64,000 nt of DNA from Aureimonas ureilytica DSM 18598 = NBRC 106430 (GCF_000382705.1 NZ_ARQE01000004.1:280197-344196); one strand, 5' to 3'. Numbered from the stretch's first letter, positions 52,979 to 62,413 are shown. The notes: generated from the sequence alone by a model not told the origin. A program made the numbers and translations.

Positions 52979-54115
52979 ATGTATGTCGCCGTCAAGGGCG
53001 GAGAATCCGCCATCCGCAACGCCCACGCGCTTCTCGCCGACCGCCGGCGCGGAGACCGGGACGTGCCGGCCCTTTCGCTCGGCCAGATCACCGGGCAGCT
53101 TTCGCTCGCCGTCGACCGCGTCATGGCGGAAGGCTCGCTCTACGACCCCGAACTTGCCGCGATCGCCATCCGGCAGGCGCGGGGCGACATGATCGAGGCG
53201 ATCTTTCTCCTGCGCGCCTATCGCACCACGCTGCCGCGCTTTCGCGCCGCCGAGCCGATCGACACCGGCGCCATGCAGCTGGAGCGCCGCGTGTCCGCCA
53301 CCTACAAGGACCTGCCGGGTGGGCAGCTTCTCGGGCCGACCTTCGACTACACGCATCGCCTTCTCGACCCCGCCATGGCCGGCGACGAGCAGGTCCCGGA
53401 GCCCGAACGGCGCGAGGCGCCGGAGGCCGACTGCACCGCGCCGCGCGTCACCGATCTTCTCGGCACGGAAGGGCTGATCGAGCCGGACGGCACGCCCCCT
53501 TGCGAGGGCTGGGGCGAGCCCGGCGACATCACGCGCGATCCGCTCGACTTCCCGGCCGGGCGCGACCTGCGGCTTCAGGCGCTGGCGCGCGGCGACGAGG
53601 GCTTTCTCCTGGCGCTCGGCTATTCGACGCAGCGCGGCTACGGGCGCAACCATCCGTTCGTCGGCGAAGTGCGCATCGGGCTGGTGGAGGTCGAGGTGGA
53701 CCTGCCCGAACTCGGCTTTCCGGTGGTGGTCGGGCGCCTGCGCGTCACCGAGTGCCAGATGGTGTCGCAATTCGCTGCGCCGGAGGGCGAGGACGCCCGC
53801 TTCACGCGCGGCTACGGGCTGGTCTTCGGCCAGAGCGAGCGCAAGGCCATGGCGATGAGCCTCGTGGACCGCGCGCTGCGCGCCGACGAGTTCGACGAGG
53901 AGCGCCGCGCCCCGGCGCAGGACGAGGAATTCGTGCTCGCCCATTGCGACAACGTCGCCTCGACCGGCTTCGTGGAACATCTGAAACTGCCCCATTACGT
54001 CGACTTCCAGGCCGAGCTTCACCTTCTGCGCACGCTGAACGCCGGGCGCCGGGCGGAGGCGCGGGAACCCGAGGACATGGACGCAGGCACCGTGCGCGCG
54101 GAGGCCGCGGAATGA
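52979..54115 (+). CDS. phnI: Phosphonate C-P lyase subunit PhnI
   Basis: A 378-residue PhnI, the nucleosidase-like catalytic component that with G, H and L makes the triphosphoribosyl phosphonate intermediate. The start MYVAVKGGESAI and the stretch QARGDMIEAIFLLRAYRTTLPRF are diagnostic, as is GYGLVFGQSERKAMAMSLVDRAL followed by HCDNVASTGFVEHLKLPHYVDFQAEL near the C-terminus. The length matches the family. It overlaps phnJ by four bases (ATGA). Confidence 0.95.
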   Translation: MYVAVKGGESAIRNAHALLADRRRGDRDVPALSLGQITGQLSLAVDRVMAEGSLYDPELAAIAIRQARGDMIEAIFLLRAYRTTLPRFRAAEPIDTGAMQLERRVSATYKDLPGGQLLGPTFDYTHRLLDPAMAGDEQVPEPERREAPEADCTAPRVTDLLGTEGLIEPDGTPPCEGWGEPGDITRDPLDFPAGRDLRLQALARGDEGFLLALGYSTQRGYGRNHPFVGEVRIGLVEVEVDLPELGFPVVVGRLRVTECQMVSQFAAPEGEDARFTRGYGLVFGQSERKAMAMSLVDRALRADEFDEERRAPAQDEEFVLAHCDNVASTGFVEHLKLPHYVDFQAELHLLRTLNAGRRAEAREPEDMDAGTVRAEAAE

Positions 54116-54987
54116 CCCTCACCCTTCCCGCCATCAACTTCGCCTATCTCGACGAGGCGACGAAGCGGATGATCCGCCGCGCTATCCTCAAGGGCATCGC
54201 CATTCCCGGCTATCAGGTGCCCTTCGCCAGCCGCGAAATGCCCATGCCCTACGGCTGGGGCACGGGCGGCGTGCAGGTGACGGCCGCGATCGTCGGGCCG
54301 AGCGACGTGCTGAAAGTCATCGACCAGGGCGCCGACGACACGACCAACGCCGTGTCCATCCGTGCCTTCTTCGAGAAGGTGGCCGGGGTCGCCACCACGA
54401 CCCGCACCGGCGAGGCCTCGATCATCCAGACGCGCCACCGCCTGCCCGAAGCGCCGCTGAAGGCGGGGCAGACCGTCGTCTATCAGGTGCCGATCCCCGA
54501 ACCCTTGCGCTTTCTGGAGCCGCGCGAAAGCGAGACGCGCACGCTCCACGCGCTGGAGGAATACGGGCTCATGCATGTGAAGCTCTACGAGGACATCGCC
54601 CGCCACGGCCATATCGCCACGACCTATGCCTATCCGGTGAAGGTCGAGGGGCGCTACGTGATGGACCCCTCGCCCATCCCGAAATTCGACAATCCGAAGA
54701 TGCACCGCTCGCCGGCGCTCCAGCTCTTCGGCGCGGGCCGCGAGAAGCGCATCTACGCCCTGCCGCCCTTCACGGACGTTCTGAGCCTCGATTTCGAGGA
54801 CCATCCCTTCGCGATCCAGCATTTCGAAAGCCCTTGCGCCCTGTGCGGGGCGAAGGGGGTCTATCTCGACGAGGTGGTCACCGACGACCGGGGCGGACGC
54901 ATGTTCGTCTGCTCCGACACGGACCATTGCGAGACACGCCAGGCGGACGGCCATCGCGGCGCGCTTCTGGGAAAGGCGGACGCATGA
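54112..54987 (+). CDS. phnJ: Phosphonate C-P lyase radical SAM enzyme PhnJ
   Basis: A 291-residue PhnJ, the radical SAM enzyme that cleaves the carbon-phosphorus bond of 5-phosphoribosyl 1-phosphonates. The iron-sulfur ligands are Cys242, Cys245 and Cys267 (CALC, then FVC), and the catalytic thiyl cysteine is Cys273 in DHCETRQ, one position later than in E. coli. AILKGIAIPGYQVPFASREMPMPYGWGTGG is the strongest family signature. It begins within the phnI stop and ends overlapping phnK by four bases. It should act in the cytoplasm in complex with PhnGHI and PhnK. Confidence 0.96.
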   Translation: MTLTLPAINFAYLDEATKRMIRRAILKGIAIPGYQVPFASREMPMPYGWGTGGVQVTAAIVGPSDVLKVIDQGADDTTNAVSIRAFFEKVAGVATTTRTGEASIIQTRHRLPEAPLKAGQTVVYQVPIPEPLRFLEPRESETRTLHALEEYGLMHVKLYEDIARHGHIATTYAYPVKVEGRYVMDPSPIPKFDNPKMHRSPALQLFGAGREKRIYALPPFTDVLSLDFEDHPFAIQHFESPCALCGAKGVYLDEVVTDDRGGRMFVCSDTDHCETRQADGHRGALLGKADA

Positions 54988-55763
54988 GCGCGGACACTCC
55001 TCTTCTTCGCGTTCGCGATCTGGAAAAGCGCTACGGCGCGCGGATCGGCTGCACGGGCGTGTCGCTCGACCTCTGGCCGGGCGAGGTTCTGGCGATCGTC
55101 GGCGAATCGGGTTCGGGCAAGACGACGCTTCTCTCCTGCCTGTCGGCCCGCCTCGCGCCGAGTTCCGGTAGCGTCCACTATGCCATGCGCGACGGCGCGA
55201 TGCGCGACCTCGCCGATCTCACCGAGGCCGAGCGCCGCTTCCTGATGCGCACCGACTGGGGCTTCGTGCACCAGAACCCCACTGACGGCCTGCGGATGCG
55301 CGTGTCGGCGGGCGCCAATGTCGGCGAGCGGCTGATGGCGGTGGGCGAGCGTCATTACGGGCGGCTGCGCGACAGCGCCACCGACTGGCTCGGCCGCGTT
55401 GAGATCGATCCGGGGCGCATCGACGACCGGCCGACCGAGTTCTCGGGCGGCATGCGCCAGCGGCTGCAGATCGCCCGCAATCTCGTCACCCATCCGCGCC
55501 TCGTCTTCATGGACGAGCCGACCGGCGGGCTCGACGTCTCCGTTCAGGCGCGCGTCCTCGACCTCCTGCGCGCGCTCGTCGCCGATCTCGGCCTTTCCGT
55601 CATCATCGTGACCCACGATCTCGCCGTCGCCCGGCTCCTGTCGCAGCGCATGATCGTCATGAAGAGCGGGCGCGTGGTGGAGGAAGGTCTGACCGACCGC
55701 GTCCTCGACGACCCGCACCATCCCTACACCCAGCTCCTCGTCGCCTCGATCCCGGAGTCCTGA
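54984..55763 (+). CDS. phnK: Phosphonate C-P lyase ABC-type protein PhnK
   Basis: A 259-residue ABC ATPase without a membrane partner, the PhnK component that docks on the C-P lyase core complex. Walker [10 protein letters not shown] is at about 40-48, the Q-loop [32 protein letters not shown] is typical of PhnK, then signature FSGGMRQR, Walker [13 protein letters not shown] and H-loop VTHDLAV. The end [13 protein letters not shown] resembles DppD/OppD-type ATPases, to which PhnK is related. Two bases separate it from phnL. Confidence 0.94.
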   Translation: MSADTPLLRVRDLEKRYGARIGCTGVSLDLWPGEVLAIVGESGSGKTTLLSCLSARLAPSSGSVHYAMRDGAMRDLADLTEAERRFLMRTDWGFVHQNPTDGLRMRVSAGANVGERLMAVGERHYGRLRDSATDWLGRVEIDPGRIDDRPTEFSGGMRQRLQIARNLVTHPRLVFMDEPTGGLDVSVQARVLDLLRALVADLGLSVIIVTHDLAVARLLSQRMIVMKSGRVVEEGLTDRVLDDPHHPYTQLLVASIPES

Positions 55764-55765
55764 CG

Positions 55766-56515
55766 ATGTCCTCTCCTCTTCCGACCGTGGCCCCTCTTCC
55801 GACTGTCGCCCCTCTTCTCTCCGTCGACGGCGTCGCCAAGTCCTTCACCATGCATCTGCGCGGCGGCGTCCAGCTTCCCGTGGTGGAGAACGTCGCCTTC
55901 CAGCTTCATCCCGGCGAATGCGTCGTGCTCGGCGGCCCGTCGGGCGTCGGCAAGAGCTCGATCCTGCGCATGATCTACGGCAATTATTCCGTGGATCGCG
56001 GCGCGATCCTCGTGCGCGACGCCGCCAATGGCGCAATGCGCGATCTCGGCGCCGGCGATCCGCGCACCGTGCTGGCGCTGCGCGAGCGCTCGATCGGCTA
56101 TGTCAGCCAGTTCCTGCGCGCCGTGCCCCGCGCTTCGGCGCTGGACGTCGTGGCCGATCCGCTGGTGCGCCTCGGGAGCCCACGCGAGGAGGCCGGCGCG
56201 CGGGCCGCCGCGATGCTGCGCCGCCTGAACCTGCCGGAAGCCCTCTACGACCTGCCCCCCGCCACCTTTTCAGGCGGCGAGAAGCAGCGCGTCAACATCG
56301 CGCGCGGCTTCCTCACCGATCACCCGATCCTGCTTCTGGACGAGCCCACCGCCTCGCTCGACGCCGCCAATCGCGACGTGGTGGTGCTGATGATCCGCGA
56401 GAAGCTCAATGCCGGCGTCGCGATCCTCGGCATCTTCCACGACGAGCCGGTGCGCGCGGCGGTCGCCACCCGCATTCTCGACGTCTCCGCCTTTTCCGCC
56501 CGAAAGGCCGCCTGA
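55766..56515 (+). CDS. phnL: Phosphonate C-P lyase ABC-type protein PhnL
   Basis: A 249-residue ABC ATPase, PhnL, needed for the first step of the pathway together with PhnGHI. Walker [10 protein letters not shown] is at about 57-65, signature FSGGEKQR and Walker [38 protein letters not shown] is characteristic of PhnL. The N-terminus has a tandem duplication, [14 protein letters not shown], before the conserved start [13 protein letters not shown], probably harmless slippage. The stop overlaps the next start by one base (TGATG). Confidence 0.93.
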   Translation: MSSPLPTVAPLPTVAPLLSVDGVAKSFTMHLRGGVQLPVVENVAFQLHPGECVVLGGPSGVGKSSILRMIYGNYSVDRGAILVRDAANGAMRDLGAGDPRTVLALRERSIGYVSQFLRAVPRASALDVVADPLVRLGSPREEAGARAAAMLRRLNLPEALYDLPPATFSGGEKQRVNIARGFLTDHPILLLDEPTASLDAANRDVVVLMIREKLNAGVAILGIFHDEPVRAAVATRILDVSAFSARKAA

Positions 56516-57144
56516 TGCCGAAGCTCAGCGAACATGTCCCGCTCGTTCATCCGAGCGCCGAGATCGAGAACTCGACGCTCGGCCGCTTCACCGAGGTCGA
56601 GGCGCGCAGCGTCCTGACCGAGACCGTGCTCGGCGACTATTCCTACGCGATGCAGGATTGCCGGATCTTCGCCGCGCGCATCGGCAAGTTCGTCAACATC
56701 GCGGCCTCCGTGCGCATCAACGCGACCAACCATCCGGTCTGGCGCGCGACGCTGCACCACTTCACCTATCGCGCCGGCGACTATTTCGACGGGGCCGAGG
56801 ACGAGGCGGACTTCTTCGAGGCGCGGCGCGACAATGTCGTGACCATCGGCCACGATGTCTGGATCGGCCATGGCGTCACCGTCCTGCCGGGCGTCACCAT
56901 CGGCAATGGCGCGGTGATCGGCTCGGGCGCGGTGGTGACGCGGGACGTCGCGCCCTACACGATCTCGGGCGGCGTGCCGGCGCGCCTGATCCGCGAGCGC
57001 TTCGGCCCCGGCATCGGCGCGCGCATGGATGCGCTCGCCTGGTGGGACTGGCCGCACGAGACGCTCTTCCGCGCGCTGGAGGATTTCCGCCGCCTCGAAG
57101 CGGAGGCGTTTCTCGACGCCTACGAGACTGTCACCAAACCTTAA
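56515..57144 (+). CDS. Phosphonate-locus hexapeptide acetyltransferase (TIGR03308-type)
   Basis: A 209-residue left-handed beta-helix transferase of the kind found in C-P lyase operons. [28 protein letters not shown] opens it; [45 protein letters not shown] is the acetyl-CoA site. In other bacteria PhnO, a GNAT acetyltransferase, acetylates aminoalkylphosphonates; phnO is absent here, so this gene may do a similar job, an inference from context. A close paralog is at 22198-22863. Its last 17 bases overlap the candidate PhoB box that precedes phnC. Confidence 0.85.
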   Translation: MPKLSEHVPLVHPSAEIENSTLGRFTEVEARSVLTETVLGDYSYAMQDCRIFAARIGKFVNIAASVRINATNHPVWRATLHHFTYRAGDYFDGAEDEADFFEARRDNVVTIGHDVWIGHGVTVLPGVTIGNGAVIGSGAVVTRDVAPYTISGGVPARLIRERFGPGIGARMDALAWWDWPHETLFRALEDFRRLEAEAFLDAYETVTKP

Positions 57145-57156
57145 TCCGGATGTCAC
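57128..57156 (+). promoter_or_regulatory. Candidate PhoB box upstream of phnC (three half-sites)
   Basis: CTGTCAC (57128), CCTTAAT (57139) and ATGTCAC (57150) are spaced exactly 11 bases apart, each separated by four bases, as in PhoB direct repeats. Matches to CTGTCA(T/C) are seven, four and six of seven. It begins inside the end of the transferase gene and lies 56 bases before the phnC start. Confidence 0.62.
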
Positions 57157-57211
57157 CGACAGCCCAACTCGGCGTGACATGGTCCGCCGAAACGAGATGA
57201 GGGACGATGTC

Positions 57212-58060
57212 ATGACCGCGATCCGCGTCACTCGACTGTCCAAGCGATTTGGGACCACGCAAGCGCTCAGCGATGTCAGCCTCTCGGTCGAAGCCGGCGA
57301 GATGGTGGCGCTGATCGGCGCGTCCGGCTCGGGCAAGTCGACCCTGATCCGCCACATCGCCGGCCTGGAGACCGGCGAGGGCGAGGCGAGCGGCATCGCG
57401 ATCTTCGGTACGCCCGTCCAGGCCGGCGGGCGGATGCTGAAGGGCGCGAAGGCGGTGCGCGGCGACGTGTCGGTGATCTTCCAGCAGTTCAATCTGGTGC
57501 ATCGCCTGAGCGTCCTCACCAATGTCCTGATCGGCGCGCTCGGCCGCCTTCCCCGCTGGCGCGGCACGCTCGGCCTGTTCGGCGCTTCCGAGAAGACGAG
57601 GGCGCGCGAAGCGCTGGAGCGCGTCGGCATCGGCCATGCCGGGCCGCAGCGCGCCTCGACGCTGTCCGGCGGCCAGCAGCAGCGCGCCGCGATCGCCCGG
57701 ACGCTGGTGCAGGGCGCGCGCATCCTGATCGCCGACGAGCCCATCGCCTCGCTCGACCCGGCCTCGGCCAAGCGCGTGATGGACGTGCTCGCCTCGATCA
57801 ACCGCGACGACAAGATCACCGTTCTCGTGTCGCTGCATCAGGTCGATTACGCCCGGCGCTACTTCCCGCGCACGGTCGCCATGCGGGACGGGCGCGTCGT
57901 CTATGACGGGCCGTCATCCGCGCTCACCAACGCGTTCCTGTCCGAGCTCTACGGCTCGGCCTCGGAAGAACTGCTCCTGCCGGACGCCCCGGCGGCAGCG
58001 CCCCCGCGCCGGCCGGAGCCGGTGCGCCATCCCTCGCTCGGAGCCCTCGAGGCCGTCTGA
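57212..58060 (+). CDS. phnC: Phosphonate ABC importer ATPase PhnC
   Basis: A 282-residue ATPase of the phosphonate importer PhnCDE. Walker A GASGSGKST is at about 36-44, the Q-loop is FQQFNLVHRLSVLTNVLIGALG, the signature LSGGQQQR, Walker B ILIADEPIASLD and the H-loop VSLHQVDYA; FNLVHRLSVLTNVL is specific for PhnC. The start is ATG 57212, preceded by GAGGGA; ATGs at 57179 and 57197 in frame are less likely. A C-terminal Pro/Ala-rich extension of about 25 residues is additional to the domain. Confidence 0.94.
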   Translation: MTAIRVTRLSKRFGTTQALSDVSLSVEAGEMVALIGASGSGKSTLIRHIAGLETGEGEASGIAIFGTPVQAGGRMLKGAKAVRGDVSVIFQQFNLVHRLSVLTNVLIGALGRLPRWRGTLGLFGASEKTRAREALERVGIGHAGPQRASTLSGGQQQRAAIARTLVQGARILIADEPIASLDPASAKRVMDVLASINRDDKITVLVSLHQVDYARRYFPRTVAMRDGRVVYDGPSSALTNAFLSELYGSASEELLLPDAPAAAPPRRPEPVRHPSLGALEAV

Positions 58061-58087
58061 GTTTGTCTGACACGATCGGAGACTGCC

Positions 58088-59080
58088 ATGAACGCAATCC
58101 TCAAGGGTCTGGCGGGGCTTATGCTCGCCTCCGCCTTCGCCGGTTCGGCTCTCGCCGAGACCGTCAATTTCGGCATCATTTCCACGGAATCGCAGCAGAA
58201 CCTGCGCACCAAGTGGGAGCCGTTCCTCGCCGACATGACGAAGCAGACCGGGCTCGACATCAAGCCCTTCTTCGCCTCCGACTATGCCGGCGTCATCGAA
58301 GGGATGCGCTTCGGCAAGGTGCAGCTCGCCTGGTACGGCAACAAGTCCGCGATGGAAGCGGTGGACCGCGCCAAGGGCGAGATTTTCGCCCAGACCGTCC
58401 ATGCCGACGGCACGCCGGGCTACTGGTCGGTGATCCTCGCGCCGGCCTCGTCCAAGCTGAATTCGCTGGACGATCTCCTCAAATGCGACAAGTCGCTGAA
58501 CTTCGGCTTGGGCGATCCGAACTCGACGTCCGGCTATCTCGTGCCGATGACCTTCGTCTTCTCGGCCCGCAACATCGACCCCAAGACCTGCTTCAAGAAC
58601 GTCACCAACGCCAATCACGAAACCAACGCGATGGGCGTCGCCAACGGCCAGCTGGACGCGGCCGCCAACAACACGGAAAACCTGGAGCTTCTGGAAAAGA
58701 ACCAGCCCGCGGCCTACGGCAAGGTCAAGGTCATCTGGAAGTCGCCGCTGATCCCGTCCGATCCGCTGGTCTGGGCCAAGGACCTCGCCCCGGAGACCAA
58801 GGAGAAGCTGCGGACCTTCATCCTCGACTACGGCACCGACCGCTCCAAGGGCGACAAGGCCCATGAGCTGGCGGTTCTGAACGAGCTGCAATGGACCACC
58901 TTCCGCCCCTCCAACGACGACCAGCTCCTGCCGGTCCGCATCATGGAACTGACGAAGTCGATCGCGCAGGCCAAGGGCGACGCCAAGCTGTCGGACGCCG
59001 AGAAGGCCGAGAAGATCAAGCCGCTGGAAGAGAAGAAGGCCGCCTACGAGGCCGCGCTCGCCAAGCTTCCGCAGGGCTGA
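58088..59080 (+). CDS. phnD: Phosphonate ABC transporter substrate-binding protein PhnD
   Basis: A 330-residue periplasmic phosphonate-binding protein. The signal peptide is about 24 residues ([17 protein letters not shown]). [66 protein letters not shown] is the family signature, with later [17 protein letters not shown] and [17 protein letters not shown]-terminal alanine/lysine-rich helix follows. It is preceded by GGAGAC; a strong hairpin in the gap before phnE may stabilise its mRNA so that more binding protein than permease is made. Confidence 0.95.
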   Translation: MNAILKGLAGLMLASAFAGSALAETVNFGIISTESQQNLRTKWEPFLADMTKQTGLDIKPFFASDYAGVIEGMRFGKVQLAWYGNKSAMEAVDRAKGEIFAQTVHADGTPGYWSVILAPASSKLNSLDDLLKCDKSLNFGLGDPNSTSGYLVPMTFVFSARNIDPKTCFKNVTNANHETNAMGVANGQLDAAANNTENLELLEKNQPAAYGKVKVIWKSPLIPSDPLVWAKDLAPETKEKLRTFILDYGTDRSKGDKAHELAVLNELQWTTFRPSNDDQLLPVRIMELTKSIAQAKGDAKLSDAEKAEKIKPLEEKKAAYEAALAKLPQG

Positions 59081-59092
59081 TCCGTCCTTCCC

Positions 59093-59120
59093 GCGCCGGG
59101 GCGGCCTTTCGCCCCGGCGC
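59093..59120. repeat. Intercistronic hairpin between phnD and phnE
   Basis: A perfect 11-bp stem, GCGCCGGGGCG / CGCCCCGGCGC, with a six-base loop GCCTTT. There is no T-run after it, so it is more likely an mRNA-stabilising or transcription-attenuating element at a binding-protein/permease junction. Confidence 0.75.
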
Positions 59121-59147
59121 CCTTCCCGTCCTCGCAGGCGAGACCTC

Positions 59148-59960
59148 ATGACCCAAGCGAACACGATCTCCGAGACCGGCAAGGCTTCGATCGCACAGGG
59201 CGCGCGCGGCTCCTTCGGCTCGCTCGCCACGCTGGCGCTCGTCGCGGGCGCGCTCGCCTGGAGCTGGACGCCGGCCGATATGGGCCGCTGGACCTATCTC
59301 TTCACCGATTCGGCGAACATGGCCGAATATGCCAGCGGCTTCCTGCGCCCTGACTTCGCGGAGTGGCGGATCTATCTCCACGAGATGATCGTCACCGTGC
59401 AGATCGCGATCTGGGGCACGTTCCTCGCTGTCGTCCTGTCGGTGCCCTTCGGCATCCTGTCGGCCGAGAACATGGCCCCCGCCTGGGTGTATCATCCCGC
59501 GCGCCGGCTCATGGATTTCTTCCGCGCCATTCACGAGGTCGTCTTCGCCGTGCTCTTCGTCGTCGCGGTCGGCCTCGGGCCGTTCGCGGGCGTCATGGCG
59601 CTCTTCGTTCACACGACCGGCATTCTCGCCAAGCTGTTTTCCGAAGCCGTGGAGGCGATCGACCCGCGACCGGTGGAGGCGATCCGCACGACGGGCGCCT
59701 CGCGGCTGCAACAGGTGATCTACGGCGTTATCCCGCAGGTCCTGCCGCTCTGGATTTCCTTCTCGCTCTACCGGCTGGAATCCAACGTGCGCTCGGCCAC
59801 CGTCCTCGGCGTCATCGGGGCGGGCGGCATCGGGCAGATCCTGTTCGAGTCGATCCGGGGCTTCTACTATCCGCAGGCCTCGGCCATGCTGATCATCGTC
59901 GTCCTGACGGTTTCTCTCATGGACCTCCTGTCCCAGTTCCTGCGAAAGCGCGTCATCTGA
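59148..59960 (+). CDS. phnE: Phosphonate ABC transporter permease PhnE
   Basis: A 270-residue permease with about six membrane helices. The EAA loop is [36 protein letters not shown], and [41 protein letters not shown] is diagnostic of PhnE. Many rhizobia have two phnE genes in tandem; only one is present here. Its stop overlaps the DUF1045 start by one base. It works with PhnC and PhnD in phosphonate uptake. Confidence 0.94.
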   Translation: MTQANTISETGKASIAQGARGSFGSLATLALVAGALAWSWTPADMGRWTYLFTDSANMAEYASGFLRPDFAEWRIYLHEMIVTVQIAIWGTFLAVVLSVPFGILSAENMAPAWVYHPARRLMDFFRAIHEVVFAVLFVVAVGLGPFAGVMALFVHTTGILAKLFSEAVEAIDPRPVEAIRTTGASRLQQVIYGVIPQVLPLWISFSLYRLESNVRSATVLGVIGAGGIGQILFESIRGFYYPQASAMLIIVVLTVSLMDLLSQFLRKRVI

Positions 59961-60640
59961 TGAGAGCCGCGATCTATTTCACACCGCCCGCCGACGCGCC
60001 GCTGACGCATCTCGCCGCCGCGTGGCTCGGCCGCGACGCCTTCGCCTCCTCCTCCGTCCCCCTGCGGGCGCCCGAGCCCTGGCTCGCGCCGCTCGTCGCC
60101 GAGCCCGCGCGCTACGGCTTCCACGCCACGATGAAGGCCCCTTTCCGGCTCGCCGACGGCATGTCCGCAGAGGCGCTGGACGCGGCGCTCGCCGCCTTCT
60201 GCGCCGAGCGGGCGGCGCCGACGATCCGCTCGCTCGCGCTGCGCCGCATATCCGGCTTCTTCGCGCTCGTGCCCGATCAGGCCGAGCCCGAGCTCGACGC
60301 GCTGGCCGCGCAGACGGTGCGCCGCTTCGAGCCGTTTCGGGCAGGCTTGAGCCCGGCCGAATTCGCGCGCCGCAAGCCCGAGAGCCTGAGCGAGCGCCAG
60401 CGCGCCCATCTCGCCGAATGGGGCTATCCCTACGTCTTCGAGGCGTTTCGCTTCCACATGACGCTGACGGGCCGCGTTCCCGACGAAGCGGCGCCCGCCG
60501 TCGAGGCGGTGCTTCTGGCGCGCTTCGAGCCCGTGCTCGGGCGCCCGCTTCCCGTCGACGGGCTCGCCCTGTTTTGCGAGGACGCGCCCGGCGCCCCCTT
60601 CACCGTCCAATCCCGCCATCCGCTGCGCATCGAGCCATGA
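59960..60640 (+). CDS. DUF1045 (TIGR03223) phosphonate-operon protein, 2H phosphoesterase-like
   Basis: A 226-residue protein of the DUF1045 family found in phosphonate operons. Two HxT motifs are visible, HAT at 55-57 (RYGFHATMKAPF) and HMT at 166-168 (FRFHMTLTG), the signature of the 2H phosphoesterase superfamily, which hydrolyses cyclic phosphates. PhnP, which opens the cyclic 1,2-phosphate of ribose 5-phosphate at the end of C-P lyase catabolism, is missing from this locus; this protein could take its place. That is an inference from the motifs and position. It overlaps phnE by one base and phnM by four. Confidence 0.85.
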   Translation: MRAAIYFTPPADAPLTHLAAAWLGRDAFASSSVPLRAPEPWLAPLVAEPARYGFHATMKAPFRLADGMSAEALDAALAAFCAERAAPTIRSLALRRISGFFALVPDQAEPELDALAAQTVRRFEPFRAGLSPAEFARRKPESLSERQRAHLAEWGYPYVFEAFRFHMTLTGRVPDEAAPAVEAVLLARFEPVLGRPLPVDGLALFCEDAPGAPFTVQSRHPLRIEP

Positions 60641-61800
60641 ACGCGATCACCATGACCACCACGTCCACCGAACAGGTCTTCACCAACGCCGCCATCGTGC
60701 TGCCCGACGAGGTCGTCGAGGGCAGCCTCCTCGTGCGCGAGGGGCGGATCGCCGACATTTCCAGCGGCCCGGCGCGCGGCGGGGTGGATTGCGAGGGCGA
60801 CCATCTCCTGCCCGGCCTCGTGGAACTGCACACCGACAATCTGGAGGGCCATTACCTTCCGCGCCCCAAGGTGCGCTGGAACATCCATGCCGCGCTGCAG
60901 GCGCATGACGCGGAGATCGCGGCCTCCGGCATCACCACCGTGTTCGACGCGCTGCGCGCGGGGCTCGACGAGGACGCCCAGCTCGGCATTGCCGACATGC
61001 GCCTCATGGCCGATGCGATCCTCGCCGCCAAGGAAGCCGGGGACCTGCGCGCCGATCACTATCTCCACCTGCGCTGCGAAGTCTCGGCGCCGGACGTGAT
61101 GGAAGCCTTCGACGGGCTCGCCGCCAACCCCTGCGTGCGCCTCGCCTCGCTGATGGACCATGCGCCCGGCCAGCGGCAGTTCGTGGATCTCGAAACCTAC
61201 CGCGTCTACTATCAGGGCAAGACCGGCATGTCGGACCCGGTCTTCGCGGAGTTCTGCGCCCGGCGCATCGAGCAGTCGGAAGCCCATTCCCCCGGCCATC
61301 GCCTGCTTCTGTCGGAGCGCTGCCGCGCCGCCGGCATCACGCTCGCCTCGCATGACGATGCCACGCTCGCCCATGTCGAGGAAAGCCGCGCCCTCGGCGT
61401 CGCGCTCGCCGAATTCCCGACCACGCTGGAGGCCGCGCGCGCCTCGCACGAAAGCGGCCTCGCGGTTCTGATGGGCGCGCCCAATGTCGTGCGCGGCGGC
61501 TCGCATTCGGGCAATGTCTCGGCGATCGCGCTGGTGGAAGCGGGCCTTCTCGACGTCCTGTCCTCGGACTACGTGCCCTTCAGCCTGATCCAAGCGAGCT
61601 TCGTTCTGGCCGAGCGGATCGGCCTGCCCGCCGCCGTGCGCATGGTGAGCCAGGCGCCCGCCCGCGTCGCCGGCTTCACCGACCGAGGCGCCATCGCGTC
61701 CGGTCTGCGCGCCGATCTCGTACGGGTTCATGCGCCGAGCACGAGGGCGGCGACGCCGGTGGTGCGCGGCGTCTGGCGCGAGGGCCGACGTGTCGCCTGA
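60637..61800 (+). CDS. phnM: Alpha-D-ribose 1-methylphosphonate 5-triphosphate diphosphatase PhnM
   Basis: A 387-residue amidohydrolase-superfamily enzyme that removes pyrophosphate from the phosphonylated ribose 5-triphosphate. The metal-binding start is GLVELHTDNLEGHYLPRPKVRW; later SHDDATLAHV and MGAPNVVRGGSHSGNVSA, and the end DVLSSDYVPFSLIQASF, are typical of PhnM. The ATG overlaps the DUF1045 stop and the C-terminus overlaps phnN. The step is a required stage of C-P lyase catabolism before PhnJ. Confidence 0.94.
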   Translation: MNAITMTTTSTEQVFTNAAIVLPDEVVEGSLLVREGRIADISSGPARGGVDCEGDHLLPGLVELHTDNLEGHYLPRPKVRWNIHAALQAHDAEIAASGITTVFDALRAGLDEDAQLGIADMRLMADAILAAKEAGDLRADHYLHLRCEVSAPDVMEAFDGLAANPCVRLASLMDHAPGQRQFVDLETYRVYYQGKTGMSDPVFAEFCARRIEQSEAHSPGHRLLLSERCRAAGITLASHDDATLAHVEESRALGVALAEFPTTLEAARASHESGLAVLMGAPNVVRGGSHSGNVSAIALVEAGLLDVLSSDYVPFSLIQASFVLAERIGLPAAVRMVSQAPARVAGFTDRGAIASGLRADLVRVHAPSTRAATPVVRGVWREGRRVA

Positions 61801-62413
61801 CCGGAGCCTGTCGCCCGGCGGGAACCCGAGCCCGCTCGCCCCGGGCGCTGGCCTCCTCGTCGCCGTGGTCGGCCCGAGCGGGGCGGGAAAGGACACGCTG
61901 ATCCGCCTCGCGCTGGAGCGCTTGGGGGGGGAGCCGCGCCTTGCGCTCGCCCGCCGCGTCGTCACCCGGCCCTGCGATGGCCAGTCGGAAGAGCACGACA
62001 GTCTGGACGAGGCCGGTTTCGCCAAGGCCGAGACCGAGGGCGCCTTCTGCCTCAGCTGGCGCGCGCACGGTCTCGCCTATGGCCTGCCGACGCGCATCGA
62101 GCAGCAGGTCGGTGCCGGCCAGATCGTCCTCGCCAATCTCTCGCGCCGTGCAATCGGTGAAGCAGGGGCGCGCTTCGGCCGGCTCGGCATCGTCGAGATC
62201 ACCGCGCCGCCGGAGGTCCTCGTCGCGCGCATCGCCGCGCGGGGCCGCGAAACCGAAGCCGACATCCGCGCCCGCATCGCCCGCTCCGCGCCGCTCAGCC
62301 CGCCGCCGCAGACCATCAGCTTCCTGCGCATCGACAATAGCGGACCGGCAGACCAAGGCGCCGACGCACTCGCCACCCATCTCGGCGCGCTCCTGGGCCG
62401 GGTCCTGCCCTGA
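61790..62413 (+). CDS. phnN: Ribose 1,5-bisphosphate phosphokinase PhnN
   Basis: A 207-residue guanylate-kinase-like enzyme that makes PRPP from ribose 1,5-bisphosphate, recycling the sugar from phosphonate degradation. The P-loop GPSGAGKDT is at 28-36; RRVVTRPCDGQSEEHDSLDEAGFAKAETEGAFCLSWRAHGLAYGLP is characteristic of PhnN. It starts with GTG at 61790, preceded by GAGGG, overlapping phnM by 11 bases. It ends the phn operon; a perfect 12-bp hairpin follows 42 bases later. Confidence 0.92.
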   Translation: MSPDRSLSPGGNPSPLAPGAGLLVAVVGPSGAGKDTLIRLALERLGGEPRLALARRVVTRPCDGQSEEHDSLDEAGFAKAETEGAFCLSWRAHGLAYGLPTRIEQQVGAGQIVLANLSRRAIGEAGARFGRLGIVEITAPPEVLVARIAARGRETEADIRARIARSAPLSPPPQTISFLRIDNSGPADQGADALATHLGALLGRVLP

